A stretch of 64,000 nt of DNA from Macrotis lagotis (taxonomy: Eukaryota; Chordata; Mammalia; Peramelemorphia; Peramelidae): positions 655,738,869 to 655,802,868 of the forward strand of contig NC_133666.1 in NCBI RefSeq assembly GCF_037893015.1, written 5' to 3'. Made by a program: the position numbers and the translations under genes. The notes under the pieces are model-generated. The model was not told the DNA's origin, did not search any database, and saw only the letters and a list, made by a program, of their open reading frames with translations. Positions 55,630 through 64,000 of the stretch are shown here, one piece after another. Position 1 is the stretch's first letter; every line of letters starts with the position of its first letter.

Positions 55630-56780
55630 CATCTTGAAGAGAAATGCAAACAGTACTGAGAAAAAAGGCAACCCCTCAGTAAAAAGGTATTTGAGGAGAC
55701 ACCCAAAGTTCTGAGAGCAATGGAGTGAAAGCATTGCTGTTCAGAGGTCAAAGTACTGATTTATTGGAAAGATGACTAATACAATTTCCCAACAGTTAAT
55801 TTATGAGAAGGTTGTTTGGTTTTGTTTTTGTTTTATTGCTTGGAAATCTATTGTTGGAAAACTTTACAGTTTGTGTGTTAATTCTTTGTAGCATATCTGA
55901 CAGAAATATAGATTTGGAATTTTTAAATGTCATTAGAGACCCTGATCTGAGGTTTCAAAAGACAGAAAAGATGTTGAAAGAAACTGTTTACAGAAATTGA
56001 AGACAAAACACAGTCACCAAAAGAACTAAAAAATAAGTCAAGGTCGGCTGACTAGAGGGAAGCAATGCTGTACAATCAGTGCGGGAGCTGATCTGATTGG
56101 AGGAACTGAGGTGATGGAGTGTGAGTGAGAAAGCAATATCCTGCGTTGGTCTGGGGACTGGCCTGGGAAAAAAGTCTTTGCTCTCTATCATTACCAACCC
56201 TTAAAAGAGGGGAAACTCCCAGGGATTTTTCTGTGTTACCTATTACTTCCTTCTATGCTCTAAAAGGGGAAAGCCCTCTATGTCTAGAGAGCAGGCTTTT
56301 GCAGAACCCAGCTTTAAAGGGAACTGCTTTTCATTGAGGAAAGTGGAACATTGCCTCAGGTCCTAACCAATGGGACAACAAACCAGGGAAAGTTTTGCAG
56401 ATTCAAGTTTTATCCTGTTTCACACTGTTCTAAAGCCCAGAGAGTAGCAGAGAAGTTCATTAAAGGAGCTCCCCCTTCCCCCTTTGCCCCCTTAACAGAT
56501 GATGTGTAGTGCAGACTGTTCCTTAAAGAGAGCACAGTCACCCAGGCTTATAGTCCAGAGTTGTGAACTGCCTCAAACACAATGATCTCCCGACCTAATT
56601 GCCTCATTGCTTAGGTCCCTAAATTTATGTCCACACAAAAACTAGTACTTTGGAAGGAGAGTGTGACTGGGTTAACAGGTAGACTCTTACATTTTGAATA
56701 TTCCTGATTTTGTCTTCTTTGGGGTAAATGTTAATTTTTATCATTCTTACTTATGTCTTACATTTAGTAAAAATTTCATG
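55630..56780. other. Intergenic sequence, nothing recognised
   Basis: Only short chance frames; no conserved domain wording. Confidence 0.5.
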
Positions 56781-56783
56781 TTT

Positions 56784-56976
56784 AAGAGTTAATGTTAGGG
56801 GAAGCTAGGTGGCTCAGTGGATAAAGCACCGGGCCCTGGAGTCAGGAGTACCTGGGTTCAAATCCAGTCTCAGACACTTAATAATTACCTAGCTGTGTGG
56901 CCTTGGGCAAGCCACTTAACCCTATTGCCTTGCAAAAAAAAAAAACAAACAAACTAAAAAAAAAAGAGTTAATGTT
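56784..56976 (+). mobile_element. Marsupial SINE with 13-bp duplication
   Basis: The body (56797-56963) is flanked by AAGAGTTAATGTT. Full-length and close to the young subfamily. Confidence 0.95.
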
Positions 56977-59040
56977 GCCACAAAGCAATTGAAATCGATT
57001 GCTGCAAAATTATGAAAATGAAAGGATACAAGATACCATTCCTTGCTCCTTTGCTTAAGTCAATGTTTCAAAGGTATAGAACATTACATCTGGCAGACTT
57101 TGTCCATGTGTTAATTGATCTAAATGAATTTTTTCTTTCTTTCATTCTTTGTGATAAGGAATGATCCTGGGAGGGAAGGAAAAAGGAAACGTGGAAAAAT
57201 CTAGCTTATGTAAAAATAACAGTAATTAATAAAATGTTTTTTTCAAAAAGAGTTCCTTGTTTACTTATGACTAATTTGTGTAAACAAAAGATATACCATA
57301 GAAATTTAAGAGCAACAGTCCCAAGTGTAATTAGGTATTTCCTCTATACCAGAATTAATCTTGGGACCACGAGTTACAGTCAGATGGTGGCCATGGCTAC
57401 CTCCTCCCCACTCAGAAAACCCCTTGTCAGCCCATGAGTAGAAGTCTGGAGAATGTCATCCCAGTGAAAGCGGTGCCACATCCCTTCAGTGCCTGTAATA
57501 CAGGAACATATCCCTCCCCTCCCTCTCCAGTAGACTATAAGTTCCCTAAGGGTTGGAACTGTTTCACTTTTTTTTTAATGCTGGCATCTAACATACAGTC
57601 TTGTATACAGTGATTTAATAATGTTTGTCCTATTGGACTGAAAAAAAAAGATCCCATTGAACATAAAGGAGATATGGGCATATTAGAATATTTAACAAAG
57701 TGCTTTTAACTGAATGGATGTTTTCCCTGGGTGATTTGGCCAACTGCACACAAGGAAGAGGTTGACAACCTTGTATCGTGACCGGTCTTTGAAGACTTTG
57801 GGGATCCTTTTCCATGTGAAAAAACTTGGATTAGGCTCTGACTGGATGCCTCCAAACAGGTACTGTAAACATGGTAGGACACTTTCTCAAACTCTTCTGC
57901 TGAAGGGTACCCAGAACCCTATCTCAGAGGCCAATGGGGAGACCAAAAGAAGTTGTGAGAATGAAGGCTAAAGCTGCCTTCAGAATGAAAATCAAACTCT
58001 AGAATCTACCCTTTGAAACCTACCACAATCTAAACCCAATCCACTTGATTTAAATAAAAATTGGCATTAATTTTAAATTCTGAACTAAACAAACATCATA
58101 TAAAAGATGTATTTCCATATACAAAGCAGAGCAGAAAAGGTTTGGAGGATTGAATATAAAATTTATATATCTTGTTTATCCTTTTAAGTAAATGAAGTAT
58201 GATATATATATATATAGTGAATGATAGAATAAATTAGAATATCATAAATTAAATGTGTAACTTTCAAAAATAGCCTGTTTTTCTGTATTTTCTCTTGAGA
58301 GGAAAGGGGGAGTGTGGAGATGAAAGTTTTTTTAACAGGGTCAAGAGTGGGAAGGAAGAAAAATGAAATTCAGAAGAAACAATTTCATGAGAAAGTACAG
58401 AAGGGTGGAGCCATTGAAGGTTGGATTAAGGGTGAAGTACAGGTTTAGGAGGAGTTAGGGAGAGCTAGAATGATAAATTATAGTTGGAGATGTCAAGCCT
58501 TTGATAGAGGAAACCAAACACTTGTGGGAAATGGTGAGATCTCCATGTGACTTTTCCTGTGCGTGGCTGAGGGTAGGGTAGAGGATCAGGTCATCAGATT
58601 GGAGGAACTGGGAGGCTGGAATAGAACATCACCATGAAAAGTAAAGAAAAGCAGGAACTAAGGCAGAGAAGATGACAGCCTGGTTAAGTGAAGGGAAGGG
58701 ACTGTCCCCAAGTCATCCAGACTTCCCATCTCCTGAGTTTGGTCATCTTTATTTTGTGTGATATTATCTATTCCCCTTGATTGTAATCACCCCTGCCTTG
58801 CCTTGCCTGCATCCCTCAGGTCTGGGGCAGCAGGCACTTCGTCCCAAGGGGGATATTTCAAAATTCTAAAAATGTTACCCCATATTCCCAGTAGAATAGA
58901 AGAAAGTGGTAATAACCAATCATGATTTCAGAAGATTCATAATGAAGCAACACTTTCCTCCTTTACCACAAAGAAATGATAGGCTAGAGGTGCAGAAGAA
59001 GAAATCCATTTTTAGACCTGAATAATGCGTTGATTTCTAT
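56977..59040. other. Intergenic sequence, nothing recognised
   Basis: AT-rich unique sequence with a short (TA)n at 58,202-58,217. No exon or element assigned. Confidence 0.5.
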
Positions 59041-59045
59041 ATTTC

Positions 59046-59195
59046 TTTTTTTTTAGATTTTGGCAAGGCAAATTAAGTGGCTTGCCCAAGGCCACACAGC
59101 TAGGTAATTATAAAGTGTCTGAGACAGAATTTGAACCCAGGTACTCCTGACTCCAGGGCCAGTGCTCTATCCACTGCACTACCTAGCTGCCCCAG
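59046..59195 (-). mobile_element. Marsupial SINE, reverse orientation
   Basis: 'tttttttttagattttggcaaggcaaatta' to 'ctacctagctgcccc'. A small deletion removes 'ggggt' before 'taagtggcttgcc'. Confidence 0.92.
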
Positions 59196-59606
59196 TTTCC
59201 ATAATTCTTAAAAAGAAAGAGTAGGTTGGAAATGATAGGTAGCAATAGTTTTTTTAAGAAAGAAAAGAAATGGTAGGGGAAAGGGTGGAGGGAGCATCAA
59301 TGTAATAATTGAAAATACACAGAATAAAGTTCAGGAGATGAAGTTTTATTTACTGAGTTAAATATACCAAACTTCAATTTGTTAAATTTGGAGGGGAACT
59401 GGAGCTGTGATTTCTTTGGTATAAGGGGACTGCCAATTTAGAGTACTATCTCTGAAATTTATAGTCTTAGAGAATTACTGAGAGGTTAAATGATTTACCA
59501 GGGTCAGACAGCCAGTAGGTGTCAGAGGAGAGACTTGAACCCTAGTATTCTAGGCTACCAAGGACAACTTTCAAACTATTATATAACGCTTCCTCTCAAA
59601 TTCAGT

Positions 59607-59872
59607 TTATTGTTGTTAGTCATTTCTGACTCTTTGGGACCCTTCAGTCATTTTTGACTCTTTGGGGATCATAGTGTTCAAGTTTTTTTGTTTGTTTTTG
59701 TTTGTTTGTTTGTTTTTGTCAAAGATATTTGCTATTTCCTTCTTCTGTGGAATAAGGCAAACACAGGTTAAGTGATTTGCCCATGATCACACAGCTAATA
59801 AGTATTTGAGACTGGATTTGAACACAAGTCTTCCTGACTCAGTGCTCTAGACACTGAGCCACCTTGCTCTCT
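59607..59872 (-). mobile_element. Long-form Mar1-like SINE, rearranged
   Basis: A tandem duplication of 'tcatttctgactctttgggac' lies inside it, then (GTTT)n and the usual 'caggttaagtgatttgcccatgatcacacagc' body. Ends 'gccaccttgct'. Confidence 0.75.
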
Positions 59873-59890
59873 CTCAAATTTAATACATTT

Positions 59891-59892
<2 letters not shown>

Positions 59893-59938
<46 letters not shown>
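59893..59938. repeat. (CA)n microsatellite
   Basis: About 22 CA units. Confidence 0.97.
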
Positions 59939-59939
<1 letters not shown>

Positions 59940-59944
59940 AATTC

Positions 59945-60045
59945 ATTTTCTTTTTTCTTTTTTTGCAATACAACTGGAATTTACTTGCCCAGGTCTAGTA
60001 AGTATCAAGTTGTCTGAGGCTGTATTTGAATTCTACTTTCTTGTT
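59945..60045 (-). repeat. Degraded SINE remnant
   Basis: 'ttttttgcaatacaactggaatttacttgcccagg...ctgaggctgtatttgaattc'. Confidence 0.6.
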
Positions 60046-60544
60046 CTTTGTAGACTGAAATGTTTATGTTACTTGATGTTCATTTAAGTTCATAATCTTT
60101 AAAAAAAAATTACAAAAGGACGGGATAGGGACCAGACCTGTGATTTTGGTGAAAACAAACAAACCTTTTCCACCAATTCAGCTTAGCAGCAGCTTCTCTG
60201 AAACTTCAAGTCTTAGAGAGTGGTCAGCAGAACCCTGAGAGGCAGAGTCGCTGGCCCTGGGTCACACTGCCAATATGTACTACAAGCAAACCTTCACCTC
60301 AGGCTTTTCTGACTTTGAGAGAGAGGAGAAGGAAAGGAATTCTGGATGGACCGGCCTCTCCACTATCCTTCCTTCAAATAGTGACATATTCCTGCCAGAA
60401 AGAAGGAGAAATAATCCCAGTGCTAATTCCATCCCCTCTTCTCTGTACCGTAAGCAAAACAAAAACAATTCCTACCCTTCAATTATCTATTCCTTGCATA
60501 GGAAAGACAATACATCCATATACAAAAAAGCAGAATATTAAGTC

Positions 60545-61400
60545 CATATGTATAGTCAGTTGGTTCTTGTCCTTTGTTATCGAAGAAGACCAAAATGACA
60601 TCACTACGTGACACAAATGACAGTGGGTCCGACTGCGGCTCTACCACAGGTGGGGCACAAATAGTCCATGGAAACACCCAGGGGTGGGTTCTCTAAACTC
60701 AGGAATGTCATGTTTCCTTTGAACTGCTCCCATTCTGCCTTCCTCATAGAATGCAGAGGGCATGCCATACTGGGCAATCTTGCCCCAGGGTCTCCCAGGC
60801 TGCACAATCAATTCTCAAGTCCTTCCATGAGACCTTCAGGGTGTCCCTGTATCGCTTCTTCTGACCCCCTTGTGAGCACTTGCTCAGTGGGAGTTCTCCA
60901 TAGACTAGATTTTTGGGCAAGTGTACGTCTGGCATTCTAACATTGTGTCCGGCCCATCATAGTGGCACTTTCTGTAGTAATGTTGGAATGCTTGGCAGTT
61001 TAGCTCCAGAAAGGACCTCAGTGTCTGCTATCTTCTCCTGCCAGGTGATCTTCAGAATCTTCCTGACAATTGAAATAGAAGCAATTCCGTTTCCTGACCT
61101 GGTGCCAGTAGACTGTCCAGGCTTCATAGGCATAGAGCAATGAGGTCAGCACAATGGCTCTGGTCAGTCCAATACTTCTCTCCCACACTTCTTTCGGAGC
61201 CTCCCAAACACTGAGCTAGCTCTGGCCACACGTGTGCCAACCTCCTTGTCAATGTGTACCTCCTTGGAAAGGACACTGCCAAGGAAAGTGAACTTGTCCA
61301 ACACTACCCACAACTTCTCTGTTTGCTGTAATTGATGGTGTGGTGATGGAGCACCCGGGTTTTCTTGGTGCTGTTAGACCAAAATTAGCACAAGCAGCAG
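60545..61400 (-). mobile_element. Non-LTR retrotransposon ORF2 C-terminal relic with zinc knuckle
   Basis: The minus strand in broken frames encodes LLYAYEAWTVYW-like and KNLVYGELPLSKCSQGGQKK then RYRDTLK segments, then YLCPTCGR near 60,650. This is the C-terminal part of a reverse-transcriptase polyprotein with a terminal CPxC finger. Many stops; inactive. The clade (RTE-like or another) is not settled. Confidence 0.65.
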
Positions 61401-61419
61401 AAATTCAAAAAGAAAAAAA

Positions 61420-61475
61420 AATATATATGTATATATATATACACACACACACACATATATATATATATTACAAAA
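61420..61475. repeat. (TA)n(CA)n(TA)n tract
   Basis: Alternating at/ac dinucleotides around 61,423-61,470. Confidence 0.9.
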
Positions 61476-61547
61476 CTAGTATATTAAATATGTATATATG
61501 TCACTTATGCACATCAAACATATATGATGCAAAAACAGATATACTAG

Positions 61548-61700
61548 GGCAGCAAGTGGTGCAGCAGATAGAGCACCAACCCTGGAGTCCAGAGGACCTG
61601 AGTTCAAATCCAACCTCAGACACTTAATAATTACCTAGCTGTGTGGCCTTGGGCAAGCCACTTAAACCCCATTGCCCTGCAAAAACAAAATAACAAAAAA
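61548..61700 (+). mobile_element. Marsupial SINE
   Basis: 'ctagggcagcaagtggtgcagcagatagagcacc' to 'gccctgcaaaaacaaaataac'. Confidence 0.92.
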
Positions 61701-62600
61701 ATGTGATTGGGGGACATACTGACAGCTGAGCAATCAGGAAAGACTAACTAATGTCTCTATGTCTGATGTAATTAGAGTATAAACTGGGGTGGGCAGGAGC
61801 CAAGGTCTTGCGTCAATTTTGTTGACATGATTAGACCCAGGGTCTCTTATCCCTGACCTGCAGAGTTAATGAAATGCCACATTCCAAGGGCTGACTCCTG
61901 TTTCCATTTACAATCCTTCCTTTATGGATAATCCTTTCAAGTACTCCTGAGCATTTGTAAGGGGTCCTCCCAGTTCTGTGTTTAACTTTGCAATCCAGCT
62001 TTTATAAAACACAGCTCCTTACCTGACAATCGGCAAGGTTTTTATGGCCTCATCAAAGTTAAAATGTTACCCTGATTAGATATTTCTTGGAAGATCAAAG
62101 TTAATAACACCATAGGACCTGATTGGCTATTTTTCCCAAGATTGAATGTTTGATAGGTCCTAAGGAAAGGATCTCAAATTTGTGGCAAAGTTAGCTCCCC
62201 CTTTTAATCATATTCATTCCACCTAACTTCTCCTCGCTTGTGCAGGAAGGTTGTACCTCAAGTCTGGAATTCACTTCCCCGCTTCTCTCCATACTTTCCT
62301 TTATAAAACTTACTTCAAGCACCACCTCCTAAATGAGTCATTTCCTACTCCCTCCCCTCCCTGGACAATATGGTTGTTCACCTCCTCCAACCTTCCCAAG
62401 AACATGAACTCTGATCCCTTTCAGTGGTAGGGGGAGAAGTCTTATAGGATAGTAGAGCAAGCCCTAACCATATCGTAGAGTCATTCATTGTACAAATGAG
62501 GAAACTGAGACCCATGGAGCTTCATGCTTAACTGATATCTCAATGATATTGGTCACTCTCTCCCCTCAACTTTTGTTGTACTCCACTTTTATGCTCTTAC
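61701..62600. other. Intergenic sequence, possible L2 3' fragment
   Basis: Sequence around 62,240-62,370 ('gtctggaattcacttcccc...acttcaagcaccacctcct') resembles L2-type LINE wording. The rest is unassigned. Confidence 0.4.
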
Positions 62601-62760
62601 TTCTTTGCTGGGTCATCCAAGTCCAAGGCCTGCTCTCTACCTATGCATGGTCCCCAAGGCTCTGTCCCTAGTTCTTTTCTATTTTTCTACCCTCACACAG
62701 AGATTTTCCCAGCATCCAGGGATTCAGTTATCAACTCAAAGGTGGGTAATGATGGGGACT
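62600..62760 (+). mobile_element. L2/CR1-like reverse transcriptase relic
   Basis: Translates to a degraded GSVPSSFLFFYPHTE-like segment, the counterpart of the CR1/L2 'GSVLGPLLF' block. Confidence 0.45.
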
Positions 62761-62994
62761 GGATTTGTGATGTCCTGCTAGAAGGAACCTGCTGCCAATG
62801 TAAATCAGGAACTTCTCCACAATCTAAGTTTTCAGAAAGTCACTTGGGCATCAGGGCATGGGCATCAGGGACTGACTCACCCAGGGCTTCTTAGATCGTC
62901 TTCCTCAGAAAGGGAACAAAAACAAAAGTTTGTCTGGCTGCTGGGCCAGCTCCCAACTTGTGCTCTGTTCAATCTAGATGACTCCCAGATGTTT

Positions 62995-63205
62995 GCGTGT
63001 ATGTATGTATGTATGCATGTTTGTATATTTATATGTATATGTATATGAGTCTGTATATGTAGCCGTGTATGAATATCTATATGAATGTGTATTGTAGAAA
63101 CATATATATATGTATATACTACAAAACAAGTACTTTGAGTATATGTATTATGTGTGAAGATATAGATAGGTGTATGTGTGTTTATACATATGTGTGTCTG
63201 TATAT
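62995..63205. repeat. (GTAT)n/(AT)(GT) low-complexity tract
   Basis: Irregular gtat/tgtg dinucleotide-rich sequence. Confidence 0.85.
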
Positions 63206-63370
63206 CTCTTTCCGAGTTCAAATCTAGCTCAGAGATTTACTAGCTGTGTGACCTTGGGCAAGTCACTTAATCTTATTTACCTCAGTTTTCTCCTCTGTAA
63301 AATGAACTGAAAAAGAAAATGGCGAGCCTCTCCAGTATTTCTGCCAAGAAAACTCCTTGAGGTTGGACAT
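63206..63370 (+). mobile_element. Long-form Mar1-like SINE, 5'-truncated
   Basis: Starts at the B box 'gagttcaaatctagctcag', passes 'cctcagttttctcctctgtaaaatgaactg' and ends 'gaggttggacatgac', the RTE-like 3' segment. Confidence 0.85.
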
Positions 63371-63392
63371 GACAACTTTCTCTGTCTGTCTC

Positions 63393-63493
63393 CTTTCTTC
63401 TCTTCTCTTCTCTTCTCTTCTCTTCTCTTCTCTTCTCTTCTCTTCTCTTCTCTTCTCTTCTCTTCTCTTCTCTTCTCTTCTCTTCTCTTCTCT

Positions 63494-63549
<56 letters not shown>

Positions 63550-63552
63550 CCT

Positions 63553-63602
<50 letters not shown>
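63393..63602. repeat. Compound microsatellite (TTCTC)n(CT)n(CA)n
   Basis: About 20 pentamers (to about 63,496), about 25 CT (to about 63,547), a short 'ccccctcatac' junction, then about 23 CA (to about 63,602). It starts about 20 bp after the long-form SINE. Confidence 0.97.
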
Positions 63603-63605
<3 letters not shown>

Positions 63606-63714
63606 GTATACATACATCCCTTATCCTTTTGAATTCCAGTTGCTAATCTTCAACTAACTTGAATTGAAGACAGGAAAGCATTCCAATTAGGGAATTAAAT
63701 AATGACTAACATGG

Positions 63715-63905
63715 TTATAAAACCCTTTCAAGTTTGCAAAGTGCTTGGCATAGGTTATCTCATTTGATCCTCACAATAACCCTGTAAGGGTAGATGCTAT
63801 AATCATTCCCATTGCACGTGTGAGGAAACTAAGGTTGAAAGGTTAAGTAACTTGTCCAGGTTTCACAACTTATCGAGGTGGAATTTGAACCCAGGTAACC
63901 AATAT
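63715..63905 (-). repeat. MIR-like relic
   Basis: 'ccctttcaagtttgcaaagtgcttggc...gtgaggaaactaaggttgaaaggttaagtaacttgtcc...ggaatttgaacccagg'. Confidence 0.7.
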
Positions 63906-64000
63906 CCCAGAACTACCCAGTACCTTATAGTGCTTCCTAACAACGATCAGCCCCTCCTTGGCAGGGGGCACCACCAGGCCATCCAGGCAGACTGAAGCTT

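Noticed and set aside
63393..63500. CRISPR-like or satellite array
   Set aside because: Simple pentamer repeat with no spacers; the window is a vertebrate genome.
63263..63632. Frames of pure Glu-Arg, Cys-Val or Leu-Ser repeats
   Set aside because: Translations of the compound microsatellite.

Overview
This is vertebrate nuclear DNA, almost certainly from a marsupial. Two large intron/exon genes sit in AT-rich sequence. About thirty copies of one tRNA-like SINE (A box reading TGGCGCAGTGG, B box GGTTCAAATCC, tail gccttgcaaaaa) are scattered through it, with L1-type LINE 3' ends, a longer Mar1-like SINE and old MIR-like pieces. The dominant SINE resembles the Mar1/WSINE families of marsupials; an Australian marsupial is my best guess, but the species cannot be fixed from sequence alone.

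Layout: 1-8.1 kb is repeat-rich with no gene recognised. From 8,214 to 39,197 (+) lies ARHGEF18 (p114RhoGEF), reconstructed as 19 coding exons with every junction GT-AG and in phase, giving 1,123 codons plus stop. It carries an N-terminal extension, DH and PH domains, a C-terminal coiled coil and the end KEDVIFF. Its 3'UTR runs to about 43.3 kb and contains two SINEs. Intron 8 (9.5 kb) holds a 3.2-kb reverse-oriented L1 with nested SINEs and an L2-like reverse transcriptase relic. Intron 15 holds an L1 3' end interrupted by a 5S rRNA pseudogene.

From about 45.9 to 50.9 kb (-), tail to tail with ARHGEF18, lies an intact ENC-family BTB-Kelch gene (589 aa, one coding exon) that differs from both ENC1 and KLHL25/ENC2. 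The best reading is ENC3, a paralogue reported lost in placental mammals. It has a CpG-island promoter with four CCAAT boxes and a TCGCGA element. A CGG repeat of about 33 units sits directly before a strong splice donor, so it probably lies in non-coding exon 1. From 51.4 to 64 kb only repeats and microsatellites are visible, including a 200-bp compound tract at 63.4 kb.

The two genes are not an operon. ARHGEF18 is a RhoA exchange factor acting at epithelial junctions. The ENC protein is probably a CUL3 ubiquitin-ligase substrate adaptor.
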